Below, one piece after another: positions 37,136 through 46,806 of a stretch of DNA of 64,000 bases. Positions within the stretch are counted from its first letter, which is position 1; each line of letters starts with the position of its first letter. This DNA comes from Algoriphagus sp. A40 (GTDB lineage Bacteria > Bacteroidota > Bacteroidia > Cytophagales > Cyclobacteriaceae). The stretch spans positions 1 to 64,000 of the forward strand of contig NZ_MUNY01000084.1 of NCBI RefSeq assembly GCF_002002735.1, read 5' to 3'. The position numbers and the translations under genes were made by a program. The notes beneath the pieces were generated by a model. It made no database searches and was not told the DNA's origin. It saw only the letters and a list, made by a program, of their open reading frames with translations.

Positions 37136-40100
37136 TTGAACTTTCAGGAGTTACTGACTTTCTGCAGAGGCGATATTAGAAGTCACGGGCCTGTATTATT
37201 TTTCCTGTTGGGTTTTCTGTTTGCACTATCACCGGTCAGCGCCCAACAAGTAACTGTAGACAGTACCCAATCCCGAACCGATTCACTTAATATTCGCAGA
37301 TTATCCCCTTCATTTTTGCTTTGGCAAAACATGAGGACCAATCCGCTCTACCCCTATCGCAATCCTTTTCTCCGCTCTAAATCCCCTTTCATCCCCACTC
37401 CTCCCGTGGATCAGGAAATCAAGGTCCTGATCGATTCCACTTTGCGGTACAATATTGTCGATCAACTTGATAGCAGCAGGTTGGGCAATGAGCAGGAATA
37501 TGATTTTGAAAGCTTTTCCCAACTCCAGGAGTACCGCGTCCGCCAGGATTATTGGCGATCACGAGCCCGGGGAATGGATGGAGAAAGTGCAGTGGAAGGC
37601 AGAAGCCTTATACCGCCGCTGACTATAAGCCCCACCTTTGACCGGCTATTTGGCGGAAGTGAAATCAACATTGTACCAACAGGGTATGTCAATCTGGATT
37701 TTGGAGCCATTTTTAGAAGGGTAGACAATCCGACTCTACCCATACGTCAGCAACAAAACGGCGGATTTCATTTTGATCAGCAAATTCAGATGGCTGTCAA
37801 TGGTTCATTGGGTCAAAAGATGAAAATTGCTGCGAATTTTGATTCAAACAATTCCTTCGATTTTCAAAATCAGCTCAAAGTAGAATACGATGGATTTGAG
37901 GAAGATATTCTCCAATCTGTCGAAATCGGTAACGTAAGTATGCCGATACAAAACCGGCTGATTCAGGGAGCGCAGAATTTGTTTGGGGTAAAAACACAAA
38001 TGCGTTTTGGCAAGCTCAACGTAACAGCAGTCGCTTCCACCCAGCGTGGAAGAAGGGACAATCTGGTAATTGATGCCAATGGACAAGGCCGGTCATTTGA
38101 TATTCAGGCCTCCAAATACGATGAAAACCGACACTTTTTCCTGGCTCACTTTTTTAGGGACAATTACGAACGCTGGTTGAGAGGTTTGCCACAGGTACTA
38201 TCGGGAGTGAATGTGACTCGAATCGAGGTCTATATTATGAACAGGGCTACCAACACCGAAACCCTGAGAAATTTTTCGGCCTTCCTGGATTTGGGAGAAG
38301 GACGGGTGATCTACAACCCCACCAATCCGGCAATCGGAACCGGAAATCCGGGTGCTCCTGCCGGAAATGAAGCGAATTTACTTTATTCCAACATTGCAAA
38401 TAATCCGGCGTTCCGACCTTTTGACACGGGATCAAGAACCATGGAGTCCACTCTGGGAATCCGGAAAGGTGTCGATTTTGAACAGATCAACGGGGCAAGA
38501 AAACTGAACCAGAATGAATTCTTTTTCAACCCTCAGCTGGGTTATCTTTCCCTTTTCAGAAGGCTTCAAAACGATGAAGTTTTAGCTGTTTCTTTTGAAT
38601 ACACCTTCAATGGTCAGGTTTACAAAGTTGGTGAACTGACTGAAGATTACCAGACCAGAGCTGAGGATGAACTCATTTTCCTGAAAATGCTCCGGCCTGC
38701 CCGCATCAATCCCAGAATTCCCACTTGGGATTTGATGATGAAAAACGTGTACAGCCTCAATGCAAGCCAGATCTTGAGGGATGGATTTCAGCTCCAAGTG
38801 ATCTACCGGGATGACAGAACAGGCCTCGACAATCCTTCCCTACTCGAAGGAGCAAATGTGAAGGATAAACCCCTGATCCGATTGACTGGTCTGGATAACC
38901 TCAATCCTCAAAATGACCCGGCCCCAGATGGGAATTTCGATTTTGTAGAAGGATTGACCATGATCTCGGACCGTGGCTTGTTGATCTTCCCTGTTTTGGA
39001 ACCGTTTGGATCCAATCTAGAAAGGAACTTTCGCCCGGAAGAACTAGTCCTGAAAGACAAATATGTCTATGACACCCTTTACAGGACCACTCAAGCGGAT
39101 GCAGAATTGGTCACGAGATTGAATAAATATTTTATAAAAGGAAGACTGACTGCAGGTTCAGCAAGTGAAATCCAGCTGCCGGGCTTGAATATTGCCCCGG
39201 GATCTGTGATTGTGCAGGCAGGGAATATTCCGCTGACCGAGGGCGTCGATTTCACCATTGATTACAATGTGGGCCGATTGGTGATCATCAATGACGCAAT
39301 CCTGCAATCCGGAAAACAGATCAATGTCAGTTTTGAAAAAGCAGATTTGGTGTCATTTCAGACCAGAAGTCTCATGGGTACCCGACTGGATTACCTGGCA
39401 AGCAAAAAGCTTAATATCGGAGGTACTTTCATGTATCTGAACGAACGCCCCAACGTAACCCGAATTGCGACAGGAAATGAAACCCTTAGAAACAGTCTTT
39501 GGGGCTTGGATGTCAATTACAACGACGAGTCCCGGTGGCTGACAAAACTTGCCGATGCGCTTCCATTCACAGATACCAAAGAAAAATCTCTAGTCCAGTT
39601 CAATGCGGAATTTGCCCACTTGATTCCGGGTACTTCCAATACAGTGGACGGCGATCAGGCTTCCTATGTGGATGATTTTGAGGCCGCTGTGACTCCATTT
39701 TATCTTGGTGCAGCTGCCAATCAAAACTGGAAGATTTCCTCAACCCCAAAGACTCCTGGCAACCGCTTTGACCTAAGCACCCAAACGGAAGACAATCTGG
39801 GAAGTACCTATCGAAGGGCAAGATTGGCTTGGTACAACATTGACAACATTTTTTACCGTGAAAATGGCCCGGGCGTCCCCACCAACCTGACTACTCAGGA
39901 CAAGCGAAATCACTATGTAAGAAGGGTAATTCCCCAGGAAATCTTCAAAAACCAGGACCGCGAAGTCATTATTGTGCCGCAGCCGCTTTTTGAAATGGCT
40001 TATTTTCCGAGTGAAAGAGGGATGTTTAACTACAATCCAGAATTAACCACGGATGGATTATTGCCAAACCCGAGGCTAAACTACGGAGGAGTGACAAGGG

Positions 40101-43100
40101 CAATCACTACAGAAGTGGATTTTGACCGAACTAACATCGAATACATCGAATTCTGGCTGATGGATCCATTTATCTCCGGAGAAAATGGAAAGGTTTTAGA
40201 CGGGGTTTTCAACGAAAACAACACCACCGGAGGAAAACTCTTCATCAATTTGGGAGACATTTCTGAGGATGTAATGAAGGATGGGGCACATGCTTTTGAA
40301 AACGGGCTACCGGCAGATGGCGACCCATCTGAAACCGGGCAAAATGAATGGGGAAGAATCACAAGAGAGCAATTTCTGATCCCTGCCTTTGACAACTCAG
40401 AATCCTCTCGCCCCAACCAGGACATAGGTTTGGACGGGCTGAAAAATGATGACGAGGCAGCTTTTTTCAAAACAAGGTATGTAGATCGCCTAAATGTTTC
40501 CCAAGAAGCAAAAAATGCCATTCTTCAGGATGTTTCGGCAGATGCTTTCCAATATTATCTGGACGACAAGTTCGATGAAGCGGACATTAAAATATTGGAG
40601 CGCTACAAGAAATTCAATGGGATGGAAGGCAACACGCCGGTAACGGCAGACCAAAACCTACCTTACACCCCATCAGGAGGAAATACTCCAGACAACGAGG
40701 ATCTGAATTCGGACAACACCATCAATGAACTTGAAAACTATTACGAATACGAGATCGACCTAAGACCAGGACAATTGGTCGTTGGTGAAAACCACATCGT
40801 GGACAAAGTAACCAACTCCGAAGGTGGAGATGAGGTCAGTTGGTACCTTTTTAGAATTCCGGTTCGCCAGCCTGACCGGGTAGAGGGCGACATTACCGGC
40901 TTTAAATCGATCCGATGGATAAGGACTTACCTTACTGATTTTCAGCAGCCTGTAGTATTGAGGATGGCAGAATTTAGGATGGTAGGAAGTCAATGGAGGG
41001 TTTTCCAGGAATCTCTTTTTGAAAAAGGTTTATTTGAAATTCCCGAACCGGACGTTTCCAACGTCGTGGTGGATGTGGTAAATATCGAACAAAATGCACA
41101 GGGAAATGACAAGCAAAGCCCCTACGTGCTGCCTCCTGGCATCAACCGGGATCGTGACAATACCTCAACAGTAGAAAGAAGGCTAAATGAGCAATCTCTT
41201 AGGATTTGTGTAGAGGATTTGGCTCCAAAAGACGCACGCGGTGTATTCAAAAACCTCAACTTTGATTTGGTCCAATATGAGCGAATCAAAATGTTTTTGC
41301 ATGCAAACAGTGAGGATGCTCTGGATGGAGAAATCACTGCATTCCTGAGATTGGGAACAGATTACACAGACAACTATTACGAAATCGAAGTTCCATTGCT
41401 TATTTCTCCTTTGGGCTCCAATGATCCAAGAACTGTCTGGCCACTTGAAAACGAAATTGACATAGCCATTCAGGAAATTGTCGGAGTCAAAGTAGACCGG
41501 GACAACAGCCAATCACCACTAAACCTGCCCTACTCCAAAGCTATTAGACAGTACAAAGTGACGGTAGTGGGTCGCCCCGAATTAAACTCCGTGTTGGGAA
41601 TGATGATAGGGGTGCGGAATCCGGGCACAGGCATCGGATCCTCAAAATCCATCTGCATTTGGGCAAATGAACTCCGGGTGACAGGATTTACCAAAAGCAA
41701 CGGCTGGGCTGCCAATGCTTTTCTTAATGCGAAAATTGCCGATGTAGCGGTGGTTTCGGCATCAGTCCGACACAATTCGATAGGATTTGGCGGACTGGAG
41801 ACCAAGCTTTCCCAAAGAGCCCGCCAAGCAACAACCCAATTTGATATTTCGACAAATGTGGAGGTAAACAAACTGCTTCCGGAAAGTCTGGGATTGAGCA
41901 TTCCGATGTATTTCTCAGTCGAAAATTCCAACACCAAACCGGAATACGATCCCCTCAATCCTGATGTGCCTTTTGAGGTCGCACTTGGCAAATTTGAAAC
42001 TAACTCCCAGAGGGATGAGTACAGGAATATTGCTCAGGACCAGCTCAACAGGAGAAACATCAGCTTTAACAATGTGCGAAAAATCAAACGAAACGCGGAT
42101 TCTCCAAACAAGGTATACGACCTCTCAAATTTTGCCTTTTCTTATGCTGTAGGTTCTGTAACACAAACAAACGCACAAATTCAGAATTACAACTTCAAAA
42201 CCAACCGCGGCAACATCACCTACAGCTTTCAACCAAAAGAATGGAAAATTTCACCTTTCCAAAACAAGGAAGGAATGACCTCTCCCTATCTGAAATTGCT
42301 GAAAGATTTCAACCTCAATCTCGCACCTACGCAGCTTTTGGCAAGGCTGGATGTAGATCGCAGGTTTCTTAGATCCCAATACCGCAACGATCAGTTAAGT
42401 GCCTCGGGCGTAGATCCTCTTTTCCAAAAATCCTTCTTTATGAACCGGTCCTTTACAGTCAACTGGGACCTTTCCAATAGCCTCCGGGTAGATTTTAATT
42501 CAAGGGCAAGTGCTGTGGTAGATGAGCCCGAAGGGGATTTGGATACTCAGGCAAAACGTGATTCGGTCAAATACAACGCATGGCGATTTGGAAGGACTAC
42601 CAATTACAACCATGTTGCCTCTGTCAATTATTCCATTCCACTCAATAAGCTACCAGCCACGGATTGGATCCAGACTGATTACAAGTACATTACTTCCTAT
42701 ACTTGGCAAACTGGTGCTATCGGGCAAAAAGACACTCTGGGAAACGTCATATTTAACACGAGAGATCAAAGCTTGACTGGCAAATTTGATTTGATCAAAC
42801 TGTATAACAAAAACAAAAAGCTGGCAGCATTAAATGCTGCAAAAAGGCCGGGTGTCCCGGGCCGGAATACTTTGGCTGCTGAGGATACGATCGGCACACC
42901 TTTCAGCAATAAGCTGGTAAAATTCCTGATGATGGCCAAAGAAATCACCTTCAACTATGGTGTGATTGAAGGCACATTTTTGCCCGGATATTTGCCAAAT
43001 ACAGGTCTATTGGGAATGGACAGGGCCTGGGATAATCCCGGATGGGCCTTCCTTTTCGGTAGTCAAAATTCAAACTTCCGCTATGACCTGGCGGGAGCAG

Positions 43101-44269
43101 GTGAAATAGCCCCAAGTTCTGAACTGACTCAAACTTTCAAGCAAAACAGAGCCATGAACTTGAGATTGACTGGCATTGTGGAGCCTTTTCAGGATTTCAG
43201 GATAACCTGGGAAGCAAGAAAACGCGAAATTGGAGATTATCAGGAAATTTTCAGAAACTCAATCGATGACCCAGGCAACTACCAAAGCATCAGCCCCAAC
43301 CGCTTAGGTTCCTATTCTATTACTACAATCATGCTCGGTACAACCTTTAAAAAGGATGATTCAGAAAACAATTCACCTCTTTTTACAGATTTTGAAAACT
43401 ACCGATCTCTGATCAAGGGAAGGCTGGATGGTGAAGCTGCAGGACAGGGAGAATATGGAGGCAACGGTCAGGATGTATTGATTCCTTCGTTTTTGGCAGC
43501 ATATCTGGGAAAAGATCCCAATGAAATAAAGCTAAATCCATTTCCAAAAACACCTCTTCCCAATTGGAGATTGGACTACCGTGGACTTTCGAGACTCAAG
43601 GGGCTAAGTGATAAATTCAGCAGCATCAATATCACCCATGGGTATACCTCTACCTATGATGTGAGCAATTTCTCCAACTCTCTGCAATATCAGCAGGGGC
43701 TTGAACTTTATAATACCCTTCAGGAAGTTCAAAGACCGGATATTACCAATGATGACGGGCAATTTATCCCGATTTATGTATTAAATCAGGTAGTCCTTTC
43801 CGAAAGATTTGCCCCACTGATCGGGGTTGATTTATTGACCAAAGACCGGCTGAATATTGCAGTGAATTATAACAGAGAACGAAATCTGGGTTTGAACTTT
43901 TCAAATTCTCAGGTGACTGAGCAAAAGAGCAGCGATTTCGGTCTAACTCTTGCCTATACCAAAGCAGGAGTAAAAGTACCTTTCAAGATTCAGGGTAGCC
44001 AAAAGGTCCTTAAAAACGACCTGCAGTTGAGGTTGGATTCCAAGGTAGTGGATGTGCGTCAGGTTCAGAGAAAAATTGACGAAGGAAGTACCGTCACTAA
44101 TGGAAATTTAAACATTCAGATCAGGCCTACAATAGGCTATGTCATCAACCAAAATTTGAATCTGACCTTATATTTTGAGCGAACTATCAACGAACCACGC
44201 GTAACGACAGCCTATAAGAGAACATCCACTGCCTTTGGGGGACAGTTACGATTTAATTTATCCCAATAG
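37136..44269 (+). CDS. sprA: SprA, outer-membrane translocon of the type IX secretion system
   Basis: This 2377-residue protein is by far the longest gene here. It starts at TTG 37136 with a signal peptide (about 38 residues, ending PVSAQQ). SprA (SovP) forms a giant 36-strand beta-barrel through which T9SS substrates leave the cell, with PorV docking at a lateral gate. Family features seen are the opening RTNPLYPYRNPFLRSKSPF, the repeated long strands with aromatic ends, and the block GTSNTVDGDQASYVDDFEAA near residue 835. Length is close to known SprA proteins (about 2400). The ruvA-sprA-gcvH-vanZ neighbourhood supports the call. Confidence 0.94.
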   Translation: MNFQELLTFCRGDIRSHGPVLFFLLGFLFALSPVSAQQVTVDSTQSRTDSLNIRRLSPSFLLWQNMRTNPLYPYRNPFLRSKSPFIPTPPVDQEIKVLIDSTLRYNIVDQLDSSRLGNEQEYDFESFSQLQEYRVRQDYWRSRARGMDGESAVEGRSLIPPLTISPTFDRLFGGSEINIVPTGYVNLDFGAIFRRVDNPTLPIRQQQNGGFHFDQQIQMAVNGSLGQKMKIAANFDSNNSFDFQNQLKVEYDGFEEDILQSVEIGNVSMPIQNRLIQGAQNLFGVKTQMRFGKLNVTAVASTQRGRRDNLVIDANGQGRSFDIQASKYDENRHFFLAHFFRDNYERWLRGLPQVLSGVNVTRIEVYIMNRATNTETLRNFSAFLDLGEGRVIYNPTNPAIGTGNPGAPAGNEANLLYSNIANNPAFRPFDTGSRTMESTLGIRKGVDFEQINGARKLNQNEFFFNPQLGYLSLFRRLQNDEVLAVSFEYTFNGQVYKVGELTEDYQTRAEDELIFLKMLRPARINPRIPTWDLMMKNVYSLNASQILRDGFQLQVIYRDDRTGLDNPSLLEGANVKDKPLIRLTGLDNLNPQNDPAPDGNFDFVEGLTMISDRGLLIFPVLEPFGSNLERNFRPEELVLKDKYVYDTLYRTTQADAELVTRLNKYFIKGRLTAGSASEIQLPGLNIAPGSVIVQAGNIPLTEGVDFTIDYNVGRLVIINDAILQSGKQINVSFEKADLVSFQTRSLMGTRLDYLASKKLNIGGTFMYLNERPNVTRIATGNETLRNSLWGLDVNYNDESRWLTKLADALPFTDTKEKSLVQFNAEFAHLIPGTSNTVDGDQASYVDDFEAAVTPFYLGAAANQNWKISSTPKTPGNRFDLSTQTEDNLGSTYRRARLAWYNIDNIFYRENGPGVPTNLTTQDKRNHYVRRVIPQEIFKNQDREVIIVPQPLFEMAYFPSERGMFNYNPELTTDGLLPNPRLNYGGVTRAITTEVDFDRTNIEYIEFWLMDPFISGENGKVLDGVFNENNTTGGKLFINLGDISEDVMKDGAHAFENGLPADGDPSETGQNEWGRITREQFLIPAFDNSESSRPNQDIGLDGLKNDDEAAFFKTRYVDRLNVSQEAKNAILQDVSADAFQYYLDDKFDEADIKILERYKKFNGMEGNTPVTADQNLPYTPSGGNTPDNEDLNSDNTINELENYYEYEIDLRPGQLVVGENHIVDKVTNSEGGDEVSWYLFRIPVRQPDRVEGDITGFKSIRWIRTYLTDFQQPVVLRMAEFRMVGSQWRVFQESLFEKGLFEIPEPDVSNVVVDVVNIEQNAQGNDKQSPYVLPPGINRDRDNTSTVERRLNEQSLRICVEDLAPKDARGVFKNLNFDLVQYERIKMFLHANSEDALDGEITAFLRLGTDYTDNYYEIEVPLLISPLGSNDPRTVWPLENEIDIAIQEIVGVKVDRDNSQSPLNLPYSKAIRQYKVTVVGRPELNSVLGMMIGVRNPGTGIGSSKSICIWANELRVTGFTKSNGWAANAFLNAKIADVAVVSASVRHNSIGFGGLETKLSQRARQATTQFDISTNVEVNKLLPESLGLSIPMYFSVENSNTKPEYDPLNPDVPFEVALGKFETNSQRDEYRNIAQDQLNRRNISFNNVRKIKRNADSPNKVYDLSNFAFSYAVGSVTQTNAQIQNYNFKTNRGNITYSFQPKEWKISPFQNKEGMTSPYLKLLKDFNLNLAPTQLLARLDVDRRFLRSQYRNDQLSASGVDPLFQKSFFMNRSFTVNWDLSNSLRVDFNSRASAVVDEPEGDLDTQAKRDSVKYNAWRFGRTTNYNHVASVNYSIPLNKLPATDWIQTDYKYITSYTWQTGAIGQKDTLGNVIFNTRDQSLTGKFDLIKLYNKNKKLAALNAAKRPGVPGRNTLAAEDTIGTPFSNKLVKFLMMAKEITFNYGVIEGTFLPGYLPNTGLLGMDRAWDNPGWAFLFGSQNSNFRYDLAGAGEIAPSSELTQTFKQNRAMNLRLTGIVEPFQDFRITWEARKREIGDYQEIFRNSIDDPGNYQSISPNRLGSYSITTIMLGTTFKKDDSENNSPLFTDFENYRSLIKGRLDGEAAGQGEYGGNGQDVLIPSFLAAYLGKDPNEIKLNPFPKTPLPNWRLDYRGLSRLKGLSDKFSSINITHGYTSTYDVSNFSNSLQYQQGLELYNTLQEVQRPDITNDDGQFIPIYVLNQVVLSERFAPLIGVDLLTKDRLNIAVNYNRERNLGLNFSNSQVTEQKSSDFGLTLAYTKAGVKVPFKIQGSQKVLKNDLQLRLDSKVVDVRQVQRKIDEGSTVTNGNLNIQIRPTIGYVINQNLNLTLYFERTINEPRVTTAYKRTSTAFGGQLRFNLSQ

Positions 44270-44293
44270 ATTTCAATCTCGGCTGATTCCTTT

Positions 44294-44301
44294 TATTTTT
44301 G
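44294..44301 (+). promoter_or_regulatory. Possible -7 box of gcvH
   Basis: TATTTTTG fits TAnnTTTG and ends 21 bases before the gcvH ATG at 44323. The upstream TTG is not clear, and read-through from sprA is also possible. Confidence 0.4.
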
Positions 44302-44322
44302 GCCATTCAAAACGAACTAATC

Positions 44323-44700
44323 ATGAATTTTCCACAAAAACTTAAGTACACCAAAGACCACGAATGGGTTAAAATCGAGGGTAACATCGCCACAATCGGT
44401 ATTACAGAATTTGCCCAAAAGGAGCTTGGAGACATCGTCTATGTTGAGGTAGAAACTGTAGGTGAAACAATTGATGCGGGCGAGGTTTTTGGAACTGTGG
44501 AAGCTGTCAAAACTGTCTCTGACCTGTTTATGCCGCTGACGGGTGAAATCCTGGAATTCAACGGAGAATTGGAATCTTCTCCTGAATTAGTCAACGAATC
44601 ACCTTATGAGTCCGGTTGGATGGTAAAAGTGAAAATCACAGGCGGCACCCCTACCGACCTGTTGGATGCTGCAGAATACGCAGAATTAGTCGGAGCTTAA
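44323..44700 (+). CDS. gcvH: Glycine cleavage system H protein
   Basis: This 125-residue lipoyl carrier shuttles the methylamine group of glycine between the P, T and L proteins. It has the standard layout: LKYTKDHEWVKIEGNIATIGITEFAQKELGDIVYVEVETVG, with the lipoylated lysine expected in VEAVKTVSDLFMPLTGEI and the ending SGWMVKVKI. The frame extends eight codons upstream to 44299, but MNFPQKLKYTKDHEW is the family start. VanZ-like follows after 12 bases. Confidence 0.93.
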   Translation: MNFPQKLKYTKDHEWVKIEGNIATIGITEFAQKELGDIVYVEVETVGETIDAGEVFGTVEAVKTVSDLFMPLTGEILEFNGELESSPELVNESPYESGWMVKVKITGGTPTDLLDAAEYAELVGA

Positions 44701-44712
44701 TCCCCTGTAAGC

Positions 44713-45084
44713 TTGAGGATAATTTTTGCAGTTTCCTGGTTAGTTATCTTGGCATTTGCGATGCTTACACCAGGCACGAAATTTCCTGAAGTAGACCTGT
44801 TTGATTTTCAGGACAAGGCGGTTCATTTGATTTCCTTTTTCATCCAAGGGTATTTATGGTGTGGAGTTGGGGTAAAGAAAGCACAGGTTTCAGCCAAGAA
44901 TCCAAGGATATGGCAGAATTTCATGCTTTTCGGGATCTTGGCCGGTGTTGTTTTAGAATCACTGCAACAATTTATACCTTTCCGTTCGTTTGAGTTAATG
45001 GACATGATAGTCAATGGACTAGGTGCAGGCATGGGTTTATTGGGATATTTAAAATGGCCGTTCATTAAATTCATTTTGGAATAA
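44713..45084 (+). CDS. VanZ-family membrane protein
   Basis: This 123-residue protein starts at TTG 44713 and has about four short membrane helices. The family signature is seen in FPEVDLFDFQDKAVHLISFFIQGYLWCGVG and LAGVVLESLQQFIPFRSFELMDMIVNGLGAGMG. VanZ-like proteins are named after a teicoplanin resistance gene, but most, including this neighbour of gcvH, have no known role. The gene lies between gcvH and the first tonB, in an arrangement shared by many Bacteroidetes. Confidence 0.85.
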   Translation: MRIIFAVSWLVILAFAMLTPGTKFPEVDLFDFQDKAVHLISFFIQGYLWCGVGVKKAQVSAKNPRIWQNFMLFGILAGVVLESLQQFIPFRSFELMDMIVNGLGAGMGLLGYLKWPFIKFILE

Positions 45085-45151
45085 TCTCCAATAATTCTTA
45101 CACTTGTTATTCAGATTTCGAAAAGATTAACCTGTATAAAACAATTTCACC

Positions 45152-45832
45152 ATGGAAGCAAAAAAGACTCCTAGCGCTGATATAACCAAGAACGTCGGTA
45201 TGTTTACCAATCTTGGTTTAGCAGTTGCTGTAGGGCTTACTCTTGCTGCTTTCGAATACAAGTCATATGATGATTCAAGTCTTAAGGACTTGGGAGCTGT
45301 GACTGATAATTTCGAAGAGTTGCTCGACGTGCCTATTACAGAACAGCCACCTCCACCACCTCCGCCCCCACCTATGGAGCAGCCTGTCATCGAAGAAATT
45401 CCTGATGAGGTTGAAATCGAGGAAAAGATTGAAGTCAACTTCGATGTGGATGTAAAAGAAACTACAGTAATCAAAGAAGTAGTAATTGCTGAAGCACCAG
45501 TTGAAGAAAAAGCAGACGAAATTTTTGACGTCGTAGAAACTCAGCCAAACCCTCCAGGGGGGATGTCAGGTTGGAATCAGTACCTTTCCAAAAACCTGAA
45601 ATATCCAACCCAAGCGAGAAGAATGGGTATCGAAGGCACAGTAATCGTTGTATTCGTAATCAACACTGACGGATCAATTCAAGACGTAGAAGTTTTGAGA
45701 GGTATCGGCGGTGGTTGCGACGAAGAAGCTGTTAAAGTGGTACAGGAAGCCCCAGCTTGGGAACCAGGCAAGCAAAGAGGCCGTCCGGTACGTACTCGTA
45801 TGAGACTTCCGATTCGATTCAAACTTAGCTAA
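45152..45832 (+). CDS. TonB energy-transducing protein, first of two
   Basis: This 226-residue protein has a TonB layout: an N-terminal membrane helix (about 18-33), an acidic and proline-rich periplasmic region with nine consecutive Pro near residue 68, and a C-terminal TonB domain (about 135-226) with LKYPTQARRMGIEGTVIVVFVINTDGSI and RTRMRLPIRFKL. It passes energy from the inner-membrane ExbBD motor to outer-membrane receptors. It ends at a clear terminator and is followed by a diverged paralogue. Confidence 0.9.
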   Translation: MEAKKTPSADITKNVGMFTNLGLAVAVGLTLAAFEYKSYDDSSLKDLGAVTDNFEELLDVPITEQPPPPPPPPPMEQPVIEEIPDEVEIEEKIEVNFDVDVKETTVIKEVVIAEAPVEEKADEIFDVVETQPNPPGGMSGWNQYLSKNLKYPTQARRMGIEGTVIVVFVINTDGSIQDVEVLRGIGGGCDEEAVKVVQEAPAWEPGKQRGRPVRTRMRLPIRFKLS

Positions 45833-45840
45833 ATCATCTA

Positions 45841-45868
45841 AGACCCGAGAAATCGGGTCTTTTTTTTG
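45841..45868 (+). terminator. Intrinsic terminator after the first tonB
   Basis: AGACCCGA (45841-45848) and TCGGGTCT (45853-45860) form a perfect eight-base stem with a four-base loop, followed by eight T. It begins 8 bases past the stop codon. Confidence 0.92.
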
Positions 45869-45967
45869 TTCAATTTTTAACAACTTTTCAAATAGTTAAA
45901 ATACGTTAGAGAAATAGCTATTTCAAGAAAGCTTAGGTAATTTTTATCAACCAAAACTCTGACAATC

Positions 45968-46639
45968 ATGGAATTAAAAAAGAACACCCGTGCCGACCTT
46001 AGGAGATGGTATGGCACATTTTTCAATCTTGGGCTGGCAACCTCAGTCGGCGCTGTATTGGTGGCTTTTGAATGGAAAGCTAAAGAAGAAAAACCGCTGT
46101 TGGACCTCTCCAAAGGAACAACAGAATGGAACACAGAGATCATTCCGATCACGATTCAGACACCCCCACCGTTAACTCCACCTCCGATAATACCACCAGA
46201 GATCAAAGTCGTCGATAACGAAACCAAGATCGAAGATGCATTCACGGTGGACATCGACCTGCCTGGAGACGAAATAATTCCTGAAATTATGTTAGCAGGA
46301 CCTCCAACAAAAGACATCCCAGACGAAATACTGGATTTTACGGAAGTTCAAGCGCAGTTTCAGGGAGGAATGGATGCATGGTATAAATACCTCCGAAGTA
46401 ATCTTACGTATCCTAAGCAAGCCCAGCGGATTGGAGTCCAAGGCACAGTCTTGATTCGGTTTGTGATCAATACTGATGGGACGGTACAGGATGCTGAGGT
46501 TGTTAGATCAGTCGATCCGGCATTGGACAAGGCAGCCATCGATGTCATCCTCAATTCCCCGACTTGGAAAGCAGCCAGGCATCATGGTGTTCCCGTCAGA
46601 TCCAGGATTACTATTCCCATCAAATTTAAGCTCAACTAG
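45968..46639 (+). CDS. TonB energy-transducing protein, second of two
   Basis: This 223-residue paralogue of the preceding gene has the same order of parts: a short cytoplasmic end with a run of basic residues (MELKKNTRADLRRWYGTFFNLGLA), a membrane helix, an acidic Pro-rich spacer without the polyproline run, and a TonB domain with LTYPKQAQRIGVQGTVLIRFVINTDGTV and RSRITIPIKFKLN. The two probably serve different receptor sets or ExbD partners. It is separated from the first copy by a terminator and about 100 bases, so it likely has its own promoter. Confidence 0.9.
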   Translation: MELKKNTRADLRRWYGTFFNLGLATSVGAVLVAFEWKAKEEKPLLDLSKGTTEWNTEIIPITIQTPPPLTPPPIIPPEIKVVDNETKIEDAFTVDIDLPGDEIIPEIMLAGPPTKDIPDEILDFTEVQAQFQGGMDAWYKYLRSNLTYPKQAQRIGVQGTVLIRFVINTDGTVQDAEVVRSVDPALDKAAIDVILNSPTWKAARHHGVPVRSRITIPIKFKLN

Positions 46640-46653
46640 ACCAACTGACTTTT

Positions 46654-46694
46654 AAAAAGAAAAGCCTGCATCCGTGATGCGGGCTTTTTCTTTG
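46654..46694 (+). terminator. Intrinsic terminator after the second tonB
   Basis: AAAGAAAAGCCTGCAT and ATGCGGGCTTTTTCTTT form a long stem with one G-U pair and a small bulge, followed by a T-rich tract. It lies 15 bases past the stop codon. Confidence 0.8.
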
Positions 46695-46773
46695 GGATCA
46701 AACCCAAGTTGGGAATACCGTTTCAACTGAATTTCCTAAAAATGGGAATGAACAATCCCTTCCATTCTACTTT

Positions 46774-46802
46774 AAAAAGAAAAAGGGAATCTTCTCCCCT
46801 TT
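46774..46802 (-). terminator. Probable terminator after yicC
   Basis: On the minus strand a GGGA/TCCC stem core (46785-46788 with 46795-46798) with extra A-T pairs is followed by a long T-rich tract. It starts 4 bases past the yicC stop. The stem is short, so confidence is moderate. Confidence 0.5.
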
Positions 46803-46806
46803 CTAT

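Noticed and set aside
37136..44269. Possible gene fusion because of the very large size.
   Set aside because: The length is normal for SprA and the sequence is homogeneous in character throughout.
45346..45376. CCACCTCCACC-like short repeats.
   Set aside because: These encode the polyproline run of TonB and need no other explanation.
45127..45474. A Ser/Gly-rich minus-strand ORF of 115 codons.
   Set aside because: It is the antisense of the proline-rich spacer of the first TonB protein.
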